The notes under the pieces: model-generated
The model's input: the letters and a program-made list of their open reading frames with translations, nothing else
Database searches by the model: none
Told to the model about the DNA's origin: nothing
NCBI GenBank assembly: GCA_030674155.1
Contig: CM060318.1
Span: forward strand, 81,657,198 to 81,721,197
Reading direction: 5' to 3'
DNA length: 64,000 bases
DNA from: Stramonita haemastoma
Taxonomy: Eukaryota > Mollusca > Gastropoda > Neogastropoda > Muricidae
Shown here: in pieces, positions 10,436 through 22,573 of the stretch
Position numbering within the stretch: position 1 is the first letter of the stretch
Layout: each line of letters begins with the position of its first letter
Position numbers and translations under genes: made by a program

Positions 10436-10570
10436 GTGAGCTTCGGTGTTTTTTGTTCTTTGTTTGGAGGCTTGAGGTTCACCAATAGTGAGACTTTGCG
10501 TTTGCAACCATTTTTGCCCACCATGAAGGTAGCCACATTCCGACTTCGGGGGATTTGTGCTGGGTATGTT
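10436..10570 (-). repeat. SINE class-B tail, minus orientation
   Basis: GAGGTTCACCAATAGTGAGA at about 10474-10493, TTTGCGTTTGCAACCATTTT, CACCATGAAGGTAGCCACAT and TCCGACTTCGGGGGATTTG are the reverse complement of the tail at 5384-5470. No SINE body is recognisable directly upstream. Confidence 0.65.
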
Positions 10571-10734
10571 TGTGTTTTCGTAATCCACCGAACACTGACA
10601 TGGATTACAGGATCTTTAAAGTGCATTATTTGATCTTTTACATGCATTTTGCGCAAAAGAGTTTAAAACACTGGCAGGTCTACACTTGAAGTTGACATGG
10701 GAGATCGTAAGATAGTATTCCAACCCTTATTCAC

Positions 10735-10830
10735 CCGAGGCCTTTGAGATTCAATCCCACGACGCCATGGACCCATGTACTTGAAGTCGAGCGGTCTTAA
10801 CCACTCGTCTGTAGGTCTGTGGCTGTAGTG
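10735..10830 (-). repeat. tRNA-Leu-like SINE head remnant
   Basis: Read on the minus strand, GACGAGTGGTTAAGACCGCT is A-box/D-arm-like and GGGATTGAATCTC is B-box-like. A TTCAAGT anticodon-loop-like string and a long variable-arm region lie between. This differs from the GCGCTCGCAAT head of the main SINE. It is too degraded to be a tRNA gene. Confidence 0.35.
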
Positions 10831-10856
10831 GAGTCACTCTTTGTATCTTTGTTACC

Positions 10857-10883
10857 TCTGTCCGTCCGTCCGTCCGTCCGTCC

Positions 10884-10930
<47 letters not shown>
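10857..10930. repeat. (GTCC)n(GTCT)n tetranucleotide repeat
   Basis: About six GTCC units change cleanly to about eleven GTCT units, a single C-to-T unit conversion. Confidence 0.95.
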
Positions 10931-10932
<2 letters not shown>

Positions 10933-12161
10933 AATCTTTCTTCTTCTCTGTTGATTCATGCTGTTCATCCCTATGTTAGGTTTTAGGTCAATAACTATTC
11001 ATTCAGAATCTCCGCTTTTAATCACAAATCTAGGTGCTACGTTTACCTTCACCTATCTCGTAGTCTTTTCAGTCATTGGAACAGAACTGTTTAGCCATCA
11101 TGTGTAGTATATTTTTAGGCGCAACTGACAATTTTGCAACCAGCTTCCTCCATTTCCTTGCAATTCTCAGGTTGAGGTCAGCCTCTGTGTTACGTGTTTA
11201 GAAAAAACCCAAAAATATCTCATTCCCCAATTTTTCTTTAGAAGCTTATTTTGGTCACTGAAAGTGTTCACTATATTATATACTCATATATGATGTTTCT
11301 AATAAAAAGGAAAGTGGAGCGTTTAAAACACAAACTGCGATAGAATTCAACTAAAGCACTGAACATACGAGACAAAGCCTGGAATGCATAGATATTTCAT
11401 CTGCATTTTTTGTCAGATGAAAAATTCAAACTTTTATCTGGTCATCCCTTTACGGATAATGAGGATTCTACACAAAAAGAAGGTCAAGAAATAAATGATA
11501 ACAACTTCAATTGGCATACACAATTCGGTCACTGCTTTTCAACACGTTTTCACAGGACCAGAATGATAGAGTTTATTTTCTTTTGAACCATTTCAAAATG
11601 TCTTTGAACGTGTTTTACAAAGTATTTCAAAGTACTGGAACAGTTTAAAAAACAACCAGTAAAAAACAGTGCCAAGAGCATTAGAAGAGAACTAGAAAAA
11701 AAGAAAAAGAAAAGCTGACAACCTCGTTCAAGAAATTGATGCAGTTGTAACGGGTTGGGATTGCAATCAGAAAATGTATGGACATTTGATATCAACCTTG
11801 TTCTTCAAGCTCGCACCATTGGGATAACATCACGTCCCGGCTTAAGGCAACAATATGTTCAATCAGTAACTAAAGTCCTCATCTTCATTTCTTTTTTCAT
11901 TCCTCAGCTGGAGCTCTGAGGTGCAACCCATGGTGACATTTTGGGCGTGTGTAGCATTTTTACCAACGTTTAAGGTAGCTGCATTTCGACTTTGGGATGT
12001 CTGCTCTTACGAAACATCGATCACGACGGCGAATTTACAGTGGAGGTATTTGTATCTTTTGTGATTTTGATTGTTTTAATGAAAATGTTTGTCTACGTAG
12101 CCAACACGATTTATGTTTGTGTCGGTACAGCTTAAGTCAGTCTGATAATAGATAGCACACG
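10931..12161. other. low-copy AT-rich DNA
   Basis: No gene recognised. A degraded class-B SINE tail on minus (AAGGTAGCTGCATTTCGACT near 11970) is the only repeat I can place. Confidence 0.35.
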
Positions 12162-12530
12162 GTGGCATGTGTGTGTGTGTGTGTGTGTGTGTTTGCGCGC
12201 GCGCGTGTGTATGTGCATGTGTATAAGTGCATGTGTGTGTATGTGGTGTGTGTTTGTATGTGCGTTTGTGTTGTGTTGTGTATGTGCTTTTTTTGTTTAT
12301 TCTGTGTGTTGTGTGTATGTATGTATGTTGTTGTATGTATGTTGTTGTTGTATGTATGTCTGTTGTATGTTATGTATGTATGTGTGTTGTGTCGCTGTGC
12401 TTGTGTGTGCTGAGGTGTGTTGTGCGGTGTGCGTTGTGTGTATGTGTATGTGTCCGCGCGTTGTGTTTGTAGTGTGGTGGTGTGTATGTGTTGTGTGTGT
12501 GTACACAGCTCATTCGGCGCTCCAGTATGT
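12162..12530. repeat. degenerate (TG)n / TGTTGTATG tract
   Basis: TG, TATG and TTG units mixed over about 370 bp. Open frames reading Cys/Val here are artefacts. Confidence 0.9.
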
Positions 12531-12627
12531 GTGATGTATGTATTAACATGTGTGATTTGTGGTTGTGTGGTGTTATGTGCATATACACATTCAATGAGTC
12601 TAGTAGACGTTGCATAATTTTTCTTAT

Positions 12628-12645
12628 TGTTCGCTCGTGTGTGTG

Positions 12646-12704
<59 letters not shown>

Positions 12705-12880
12705 ATGTGTGTGTGGTGTGTGTGTGTGATAGTGTTGTGTGTGTATGTGTGTTGTGTGTGTGTGTGGTGTGTGTATAGTGGTGTATTGTGTGTATGCGTG
12801 TGTGTAGTGTTAGTGTGTGTGTGTGCGTTGTGTGTGTGTGTGTGTTGTGTGTTGTGTAATGTGCGTTGTGGTTAGTGATG
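12628..12880. repeat. (TG)n microsatellite
   Basis: Pure TG near 12650-12700, then a degenerate tract of GTGTGT/GTTGTG/GTATAGTG units. Confidence 0.93.
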
Positions 12881-13905
12881 TAAGTGTGTCGTGCAACTGA
12901 GTCTGTGATACAAGAATAAAACGAACAAAGAACGAAACAACAACAACAACAACAAAAAAGTCACCTCCATCCGCTGAAATAATAAAGAATCTGAAAGAAC
13001 CCTAACTTTACGTCACTGTTTTCATCTGTCCCTTTTCAGTCCTAAGCCCAATAGCAAAACCCATGCATTTATTTATATGGAAAGGGAACTGAACGACTCA
13101 CAGTAAAACAAGAAAAAATACAAAAGTTTGCCAAGAAAGCTTTTTACTAATCTGTTATTTTTTCCAGCCTAATCGCATTATTAAGCAATATTTTGTCCAA
13201 ATGACATTAATTCAAACGTTATGTTGTGCAAATTGCACACCGTAACGATGAGTATTATTATATTTCGACTTTTGTTTGTATAAACAAGAACTTAAACAAA
13301 CTATGGTATTAAAAGTCCTTAATTTTAAACATAACAGCAGTCTTCTTCCGGTGCAAACGCAGATGAAAATGAAAGTCTAAAAAACTATGTCTCCCTGTAT
13401 AGTTTTCTCTGTAAGCAGGATGTTGCTGCAACATACATCTGTTATTAGATGACAGACTGGGATTTACAGAACCCCTCTCTTTCGCAATCGCCAGCAGTAA
13501 CTATGTACAAATGGCCGGTTTGTGCAGGGTCAAAACAATGTAGCCTGTAGCCACTTTGCCTCTACCTGCTTCAATCATCCCCAGATAGACAGTTTGGGCA
13601 GGAAAGTTGAAATCAGAAGTCGATGAATTTGCCTTATCAGTAGAGGCCTTACTTATATGTCCAGTTCTTGCGGTAAACGGAATCAATACAGGTGGCAATC
13701 TTGCACTGCGAGAAACAGCTATCGTGTTCTGGGCATTTCAGGTAGGGTTGGGATGGGTGAGGACTTTGATGAAGCGGAATGGTTTTTGTAAATAACTACT
13801 TAAAAATCAATCACTGCCACGTGGCTTATTGTAACAGTAAAGTACATGCTCTAAAGAGTCTCCACATACATACCAAAACGTGAAAACGTGGCCGATAGCC
13901 ACTTC
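12881..13905. other. low-copy DNA; one weak candidate exon
   Basis: Contains a (CAA)5 run at about 12939-12955. On the minus strand 13728-13501 is an open stretch of about 75 codons. It begins right after a CAG that could be a splice acceptor and ends in TAG, with normal amino-acid composition (not repeat-derived). I do not recognise it, and the polypyrimidine tract before the CAG is poor. Confidence 0.2.
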
Positions 13906-14060
13906 GAGGAGGCAACCCTCGATATTGTCTGCTATTATTATTATGTGTACTGCAAGGTATATTTGCGTGCAATGTACCCGCTTTGGTTCGTACAAACTTG
14001 CTAAAGTCAAACAGGAGCTGCCATCTTCGGGGCTGCGGTGTAGGCACAAGGGCCACACAC
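13906..14060 (+). repeat. diverged single copy related to the 402-bp satellite
   Basis: ATTGTCTGCTATTATTATTA, GTGTACTGCAAGGTAT, CGCTTTGGTTCGTACAAACT and CTTCGGGGCTG match the corresponding satellite positions (TGTCTGTTATCATTATTATT, GTGTACTACAAGGTAT, GCTTTGGTTCGGACAAACTT, ATCGGGGCTG) with clear divergence. It lies about 460 bp outside the array. Confidence 0.75.
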
Positions 14061-14515
14061 TGGTACTAATGTTGACTACTTTTCTTTCTATTTTCATATG
14101 TAACTCTTGCATTCGCAGTGCACGTACTAAGGAATCCACAGAAACAAAAAAACAGTTTTTCAGAAAGACTAGCCCCTGACTCAAAACTCAGGTATATTTG
14201 CACAAGATTGATAGGTTTGAACATTTTTAAATTTTCAGTAAAAACAGTACAACCTCACTCCTTTGTCGTCGGCTAGCTTCCTAACCCAAATATGCATGCG
14301 CGGGGTCAAGGGAGTAAGAACACAAGCAATCCTCATTTAATGATCATTTCCAACTTCCTCCTGACTACCTCGTATTCCTATTCGTCCTCAATCAGAAAAA
14401 CAAGAGCAATAAGAAGTTTTCTTATCCTTCAAAATCCCTGTGAAAATTAACATATAAATTTTACAACCCGAATTCTATAAAAGATACTACTTGACCCCAA
14501 AATAATACCAAAACG
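14061..14515. other. spacer left of the satellite
   Basis: Low-copy AT-rich sequence. Nothing recognised. Confidence 0.4.
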
Positions 14516-17500
14516 TACCCAAGACGGACGCCACACATACGGAAGATGGTGGTAAAGTATGTCTGCATAAGGCACGGCACTCTCTTGGTGCAGTGGGCTC
14601 TGTTACAGCGCAAAACATCGGGGTCCTATACGACTGAAATCGGCCTTTTTGTCGCATAGTCTCTACATAGGTTCACGATGATAGGGAGGGGGGGGGGCAT
14701 GATATGCGCGTTTTCGCATGTAATTTCTGTACATGTTTGCGTTTTTTTATATGCATGGATGTGGCGGAGACCCTGCACTCTGCTGTGGTGCATCATATTA
14801 TCTGTTATCATTATTATTATGTGTACTACAAGGTATGTATGCGTACCATGTACCAGCTTTGGTTCGAAGAAACTTACTAGATTAAAGCAGGAGTTGTCAT
14901 CGTCGGGGCTGTCCTGTCGCCACAAGACGGACGCCACACATACGGAAGATGGTGGTAAAGTATGTCTGCATAACGCACGGCACTCTCTTGGTGCAGTGGG
15001 CTCTGTTACAGCGCAAAAAACCGGGGTCCGATACGACTAAAATCGGCCTTTTTGTCGCATAGTCTCTACATAGGTTCACGATTATAGGGAGGGGGGGTGG
15101 ATGATTTGCGCGTTTTTGCATGTAATTTCTGTACATGTTTGTGTTTTTTTATATGCATGCATGTGGCGAGACCCTGCACTCTGCTGTGGTGCATCATATT
15201 ATCTGTTATCATTATCATTATGTGTACTACAAGGTATGTATGCGTGCCATGTACCAGCTTTGGTTCGAACAAACTTATTAGATTATAGCAGGAGTTGTCA
15301 TCGTCGGGGCTGTGCTGTCGCCACAAGACGGACGCCACACATACGGAAGATGGTGGTAAAGTATGTCTGCATAAGGCACGGCACTCTCTTGGTGCAGTGG
15401 GCTCTGTTACAGCGCAAAAAACCGGGGTCCATAACGTCTGAAATCGGCCTTTTTGTCGCATAGTCTCTACATAGGCTCAGGATTACAGGGAGGGGAGGGA
15501 TGATATGCGCGTTTTCGTATGTAATTTCTGTACATGTTTGCGTTTATTTATATGCATGCATGTGGCGGAGACCCTGCACTTTGCTGTGGTGCATCATATT
15601 GTCTGTTATCAGTATTATTATGTGTACTACAATGTATGTATGCATGGCATGTACGAGCTTTGGTTCGGACAAACTTACTAGAGTATAGCGGGAGTTGTCA
15701 TCATCGGGGCTGTACTGTCGCCACAACACGGACGCCACACGTACGGAAGATGGTGGTAAAATATGTCTGCATACTGCACGACACTCTCTTGGTGCAGTGG
15801 GCTCTGTTACAGCGCAAAACATCGGGGTCCGATACGACTGAAATCGGCCTTTTTATCACATAGTCTCTACATAGGCTCACGATTATAAGGAGGGGGGGGG
15901 GATGATTTGCGCGCTTTCGCATGTAATTTCCATACATGTTTGCGTTTTACTTATATGCATGCATGTGGCGGAGACCCTGCACTTTGCTGTGGTGCATCAT
16001 ATTGTCTGTTATGATTATTTGTATATGTACTACAAGGTATGTATGCGTGCCATGTACCAGCTTTGGTTCGGACAAACTTACTAGAGTATAGCGGAAGTTG
16101 TCATCATGGGGGCTGTACTATCGCCACAAGATAGACGCCACACGTACGGAACATGGTGGTAAAGTATGTCTGCATATTGCACGACACTGTCTTGGTGCAG
16201 TGGGCTCTGTTACAGCGCCAAACATCGGGGTCCGATACGACTGAAATCGGCCTTTTATCAGATTTTCTCCACATAGGCTCACGATTATAGGGAGGGGGGG
16301 GGATATAATATGCGCGCTTTCGTATGTAATTTCTGTACATGTTTGCAATTATTTATATGCATGCATGTGGCGGAGATCCTACACTTTGTGGTGGTGCATC
16401 ATATTGTCTGTTATCATTATTATCATGTGTACTACAAGGTATGTATTCGTACCATTTACCAGCTTTGTTTCGGACAAACTTACCAGACTATAGCGGGAGT
16501 TGTCATCATCGGGGCTGTACTGTCGCCACAAGACGGACGCCACACGTACGGAAGATGGTGGTAAAGTATGTCTGCATACGGCACGACACTCTCTTGGTGC
16601 AGTGGGCTCTGTTACAGCGCAAAAAATCAGGGTCCGACACGACTGAAATCGGCCTTTTTATCAGATTTTCTCCACGTAGGCTCACGATCATAGGGAGAGG
16701 GGGGGATGATATGTGCGCTTTCCCATGTAATTTCTGTATATGTTTGCGTTTATTTATATGCATGCATGTGGCGGAGACCCTGCACTTTGCTGTGGTGCAT
16801 CATATTCTCTGTTATCATTATTATTATGTGTACTACAAGATATCTATGCGTGTCATGTACCAGCTTTGGTTCTGACAAACTTACTAGAGTATAGCGGGAG
16901 TTGTCATCATCGGGGCTGTACTGTTACCACAAGACGGACGCCACACGTACGGAAGATGGTGATAAAGAATATCTGCATAAGGCACGACACTCTCTTGGTG
17001 CAGTGGGCTTTGTTACAGCGCAAAAAATCGGCGTCCGATACGACTGAAATCGGCCTTTTTATCACATAGTCTCTACATAGGCTCACGATTATAAGGAGGG
17101 GGAAGGGTATGATATTCGCGCTTTCGCATGTACTTTCTGTACATGTTTGCGTTTATTTATATGCATGCATGTGGCGGAGACCCTGCACTTTGCTGTGGTG
17201 CATCATATTGTCTGTTATCAGTATTATTATGTGTACTACAAGATATGTTTGCGTGCCATGTTCCTAGCTTTGGTTCGGACAAACTTATTAGAGTATAGCG
17301 GGAATTGTCATCATCGGGGCTGTACTGTCGCCACAAGACGGACGCCACACGTACGGAAGATGGTTGTAAAGTATGTCTGCATATTGCACGCCACTCTCTT
17401 GGTGCAGTGGGCTCTGTTAAAGCGCAAAAAATCGGGGTCCATAACGACTGAAATCGGCCTTTTTAACATATAGTCTCTACATAGGCTCACGATTATACGG

Positions 17501-20370
17501 AGTGGGGGGGATGATATGCGCGCTTTCGCATGTAATTTCTATACATGTTTGCGTTTATTTATATGCATGCATGTGGCGGAGACCCTGCACTTTGCTGTGG
17601 TGCATCATATTGTCTGTTATCATTATTATTATATGTACTACAAGGTATGTATGCGTGCCATGTACCAGCTTTGGTTCGGACAAACTTACTAGAGTATAGC
17701 GGGAGTTGTCATCATCGGGGCTGTACTGTCGCCACAAGACGGACGCCACACGTACAGAAGATGGTGGTTAAGTATGTCTGCATATTGCACGACACTCTCT
17801 TGGTGCAGTGGGCTCTGTTACAACGCAAAACATCGGGGTCCGATACGACTAAAATCGGCCTTTTTATCACATAGTCTCTACATAGGCTCACGACTATAGG
17901 GAGGGGGGGGGGGTATAATATGTGCATTTTCGCATGACAATTCTGTACATGTTTGCATTTATTTATATGCATGCATGTGGCGGAGACCCTGCACTTTGCT
18001 GTGGTGCATCATATTGTCTGTTATCATTATTGTTATGTGTACCACAAGGTATGTATGCGTGCCATGTACCAGCTTTCGTTCGGACAAACTTACTACAGTG
18101 TAGCGGGAGTTGTCATCATGGGGGCTGTACTGTCGCCACAAGACGGACCCCACACGTACGGAAGATGGTGGTCAAGTATGTCTGCATATTGCACGACACT
18201 CTCTTGGTGCAGTGGACTCTGTTACAGCGAAAAAAATCGGGGTCCGATACGACTGAAATCGGCCTTTTTATCACATAGTCTCTGCATAGGCTCACGATTA
18301 TAGGGAGGGGGGGGGATGATATGCGCGTTTTCGCATGACATTTCTGTACATGTTTGCGTTTCTTTATATGCATGCATGGGGCGGAGACCCTGCACTTTGC
18401 TGTGGTGCATCCTATTGTCTGTTATCAGTATTATTATGTGTACTACAAGGTATGTATGCGTGCCATGTACCAGCTTTCGTTCGGACAAACTTACTAGAGT
18501 ATAGCGGGAGTTGTCATCATCGGGGTTATACTGTCGCCACAAGACGGACGCCACACGTACGGAAGATGGTGGTAAAGTTCGTCTGCATACTGCACGACAC
18601 TCTCTTGGTGCAGTGGGCTCTGTTATAGCGAAAAAAATCGGGGTCCGATACGACTGAAATTGGCCTCATTATCACATAGTCTCTACATAGGCTCACGATT
18701 ATAGGGAGGGGAGGGATGATATGCGCGCTTTTGCATGTACTTTCTGTACATGTTTGCGTTTTACTTATATGCATGCATGTGGCGGAGACCCTGCACTTTG
18801 TTGTGTTGCATCATATTGTTTGTTATCATTATTTTTATGTGTACTACAAGGTATGTATGCGTGCCATGTACCAGCTTTGGTTCGGACAAACTTACTAGAG
18901 TATAGCGGGAGTTGTCATCATCGGGGCTGTACTGTCGCCACAAGACGGACGCGACACGTACGGAAGATGGTGGTAAAGTATGTCTGCATAAGGCACGACA
19001 CTCTCTTCGTGCAGTGGGCTCTGTTACAACGCAAAACATCGGGGTCCGATACGACTGAAATCGGCCTTTTCATCACATAGTCTCTACATAGGCTCACAAT
19101 TATAGGGAGGGGGGGGGATGATATGCGCGCTTTCGCATGACATTTCTGTACATGTTTGCGTTTATTTATATGCGTGCATGGGGCGGAGACCCTGCACTCT
19201 TGTGGTGCATCATATTGTTTGTTATCATTATTATTATGTGTACTACAACGTATGTATGCGTGCCATGTACGAGCTTTGGTTCGGACAAACTTACTAGAGT
19301 ATAGCGGGAGTTGTCATCATCGGGGCTGTACTGTCGCCACAAGGCGGACGCCACACGTACGGAAGATGGTGGTAAAGTATGTCTGCATAAGGCACGACAC
19401 TGTCTTGGTGCAGTGGGCTCTGTTACAGCGCAAAACATCGGGGTCCGATACGACTGAAATCGGCCATTTTATCACATAGTCTCTACATAGGCTCACGATT
19501 ATAGGGAGGGGGGGGGATGATATGTGCGCTTTCGTATATAATTTCTGTACATGTTTGCGTTTATTTATATGCATGCATGTGGCGGAGACCCTGCACTTTG
19601 CTGTGGTGCATCATATGGTCTGTTATCATTATTGTTATGTGTACTACAAGGTATGGATGCGTGCCATGTACCAGCTTTGGTTCGGACAAACTTACTAGAG
19701 TATAGCGGGAGTTGTCATCATCGGGGCTGTACTGTCGCCACAAGACGGACGCCACACGTACGGAAGATGGTGGTAAAGTATGTCTGCATAAGGCACGACA
19801 CTCTCTTGGTGCAGTGGGCTCTGTTACAGCGCAAAACATCGGGGTCCGATACGTCTAAAATCGGCCTTTTTATCACATAGTCTCTACATAGGCTCACGAT
19901 TATAAGTGGGGGGGGGGGGGGGGGGGGGTATGATATGCGTGCTTTCGCAAGTAACTTCTGTACATGTTTGCGTTTATTTATATGCATGCATGTGGCGGAG
20001 ATCCTGCACTGTGGTGCATCATATTGTTTGTTATCATTATTATTATGTGTACTACAAGGTATGTATGCGTGCCATATACCAGCTTTCGTTCGGACAAACT
20101 TACTAGAGTATAGCGGGAGTTGTCATCATCGGGGCTGTACTGTCGCCACAAGACGGACGCCACACTTACGGAAGATGGTGGTAAAGTATGTGTGCATATT
20201 GCACGACACTGTCTTGGTGCAGTGGGCTCTGTTACAGCGCAAAACATCGGGGTCCGATACGACTGAAATCGGCCATTTTATCACATAGTCTCTACATAAG
20301 CTCACGATTATAGGGAGGGGGGGGGGATGATATGTGCGCTGTCGCATGTAATTTCTGTACTTGTTTGCAG
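14516..20370 (+). repeat. 402-bp satellite, about 14.6 monomers
   Basis: The anchor GGAAGATGG (in CACACGTACGGAAGATGG) recurs at 14541, 14944, 15345, 15745, 16148, 16550, 16951, 17355, 17756, 18160, 18561, 18962, 19361, 19762 and 20170. Spacings are 399-408 bp, and the length variation includes a G tract. Each monomer contains GACGGACGCCACAC, CTCTTGGTGCAGTGGGCTCT, GAAATCGGCC, a run of 5-22 G, TTATATGCATGCATGTGGCG, and GTGTACTACAAGGTATGTAT. Each monomer carries an open frame of about 109 codons on plus and another on minus. Differences between monomers change amino acids freely, so I call it non-coding. The right edge is joined to LTR-like DNA at about 20371. Confidence 0.97.
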
Positions 20371-21779
20371 CCAGAGTGGACAGAACAGACTGCTAGCCGA
20401 CGCAGGAGGATGGGTGCCGCGATTGGTACTGGGATGTTGAATCCTACACGAGCTGTCTGAAGGATGTAGTGTATGGGCAGAAATTGAAACTATTTTTATT
20501 CGGTTTAAACACTCGGAAGTGTCAACGTTTTTTCGGGCGTAGGCAAATCATTTGTTTGCAATTATGTAGTCACTCTGTTTACTTGAGAGGGTGGGTGTGG
20601 CGCCTTGGTTTCGAACCCACGACTTTATTTTATGTTTTGTTCCAATGGTCTCCTCTTTCGACCTCTGCCTTTTTGGTAGAGAGAGGGTAGGTGTTACCAA
20701 AAATTGATTCCTTTCGGTTTCCAAGACTTTTAATTTTCAGCGCACAATAATTTTGTTTCTTTTTGTAGTTCTGGGGTTCCAGTTATGTTGCTTATAGCCC
20801 CGCCGACCACATAGGCCATATCGGGGCTGGTTCTGGGGTTTCGGGGCCGTTGCGGGGGTTGAAAGTAGAGGTTCAACAGCCTGGCCTGGCCTGATTCGAG
20901 CGGTATCCCCAGTGATCTGTCCTGTCCCTCTGACTGTGGAAAAATATGTGGAAAGGGCAGTCAGAGGTTATGTCGTGTTTATTTGTATGTCTGTGTGACA
21001 GCCTATTCGAATGAATGTAATTGACAATTGTAAACTGATAGGAATTTGTTATGAGTGGAAAGCGTTATAAATTGTTAAAGTGGGGGGAAGCCCGGGATGG
21101 ACGGGAGGGGGTTGACGCTCGTAATGTGAGACGATGCTAATTCCCTGGTCACAGCTTTATTTTGGGCAGCCCGCAGCACTCGACGTGTATGTTGAGCAGA
21201 CCTCAGCACCCCACTGGTTGTTGGGGTAGGCTTAAGCACCCGACTTTGGGTCAAGCAGTCCCACGGGCCGTCTGAATTGGGAGATGACGCGGGGAGGACT
21301 GACCTCACTACAAGGGATGCTGCAGAAGCCGTGTTGAACACTTCAAGAGTGGCGACGATCATCTTGATCGTCGGCGCTGCCGCAGTCCCGGGAGTTGAGT
21401 GTACCCCCATGTTTCCTTCTGTCCTCGATGTCTTTCTCCCATTGTGAAGATACTGTGGGAGTGAGTGTTTGTGAGAGAGCGTATTATTTTCTTTTTTTTC
21501 CCCGGAATTCCTTGTTTATATATTTTCGCATGGGGTTAGGGGCGTTAGGAAGGGCGGAGGGGCGGGGGTGGGGGAAAGGGCATTTTAATTCAAGAGTTGT
21601 TGAATTTGGATGAAGGTTGAATGAAGCGTCTTGTTTGTAACATTTTGCCTCGAGTCGTGTTTTGTGAGATTGCTGCAATTGCCACCCCTTTTCCGGACGA
21701 CTTGAAAACGAACTAGTCACAACCAAAAATCTAAGCCTGTCCTTTCTGGGACAGACGTGGAAAGCTCTTGTGTCGACCA
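20371..21779 (+). mobile_element. LTR-like element, 5'-truncated copy
   Basis: From CTAGCCGACGCAGGAGGATG it matches the complete copy at 44303-46055: ACACGAGCTGTCTGA, GGTTTAAACACTCGGAAGTG, GGTTTCGAACCCACGAC, TTTCCAAGACTTT, TGTATGTCTGTGTGACAGC, AAGCGTCTTGTTTGTAA, GCCACCCCTTTTCCGGACGA. The first 400 or so bases of the complete copy are missing, and the fragment starts at the satellite edge. It contains a 51-bp LINE-derived insertion at 20779-20829. No open frame with gag/pol similarity is present, so it would be a solo LTR or a non-autonomous element. A frame at 21075-21410 on minus is not conserved in the other copy. Confidence 0.75.
20779..20829 (-). mobile_element. 51-bp retroposed LINE 3' hairpin with 11-bp target duplication
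   Basis: GTTCTGGGGTT at 20768-20778 is repeated exactly at 20830-20840. Between them is TTATGTTGCTTATAGCCCCG and the rest of the LINE 3' end (arms AGCCCCG 20796-20802 and CGGGGCT 20822-20828). The corresponding place in the other LTR copy (around 45111-45120) has only one GTTTTCGGG-like stretch and no insert. This fits an extremely 5'-truncated target-primed insertion of the LINE seen at 25.7 and 34.9 kb. Confidence 0.8.
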
Positions 21780-22015
21780 TAAAATCAATGCTGGTTTTTT
21801 TTCCCTATAAAATCATGATCGTTTCAAATTTCTCGTTTTTGGATATACTGTTGAATGAAGGACAATTTTCTGGCTATGTTACATTTTCAAGGTATTGTTA
21901 TACCTCATGAAATATGACTGGGAAATGTACAGTTATATTAATGCAGTCTGTTACAGAGTATCTCTAGTTTTAAAAGCCAATTGTGCTAATGCAAAAGGTA
22001 TGTTCCAAAACTATC
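21780..22015. other. spacer
   Basis: Low-copy AT-rich DNA, nothing recognised. Confidence 0.4.
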
Positions 22016-22395
22016 CCAATGATTGTTTATAGCCCCGCCAACCGCAGAGGCCATACCAGGACTGTCACATCCTTGTTTAATCTTAAACTTTGCAATTTTA
22101 TAAAGATTGAAGTAAAACTGTAAGCCAAGCATTGGACTGTCCTTGCAACAATGCCCTGGCCAACCATAAGGATCAACAAAGCACAGTCACCACGTTGTGG
22201 GACAACCACATGAACGATACATAAAATGCGGTAAAGCCAATACCCGAATCTTAAAAAAAACTATAATTGTTCGTAATTAAAACCATAAAATCGAAACTGA
22301 CATACTAGCTCAATCTAGACGAAGAATGCACCATTCTCTCAGGAAGTTAAAATAGTGTTCGTTGGAACATCAGAAAACGGGAAGATGGGACAAAT
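22016..22395 (-). mobile_element. old 5'-truncated LINE 3' end
   Basis: TTTATAGCCCCGCCAACCGC begins the 3' end. GACTGTCCTTGC, CCATAAGGATCAACA, GTTGTGGGACAACCACAT and ATTCTCTCAGGAAGTTAAAA match positions 25840-26090 and 34990-35190 of the better-preserved copies. Many substitutions make this the oldest LINE copy here. It carries only 3' UTR and the last ORF2 codons. Confidence 0.75.
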
Positions 22396-22573
22396 GGCGG
22401 ATTAGTCAAGCTGACACTGCCAGTTCTGGGGAGGCACGCGAGCACTGAAAGAAGTATGTCGGGAAATGTCGCCAGACCGCCTACTGCCTTGAAAGATAGA
22501 AGGAAAAATGGTGATGTGTATGGGGGCTGGGGAACATTGATGTTGAGTATGAATAACTAAATTGAACTTTTAA
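22396..22573. other. short spacer between LINE ends
   Basis: No repeat recognised. Confidence 0.4.

Noticed and set aside
15519..19880. A repeated open frame of about 109 codons in almost every 402-bp monomer (and one on the other strand), resembling a repeated secreted or membrane protein family
   Set aside because: The frames are kept only because the monomers are nearly identical. Between monomers, changes alter amino acids freely, single-base indels shift frames (for example near 17266), and both strands are equally open.
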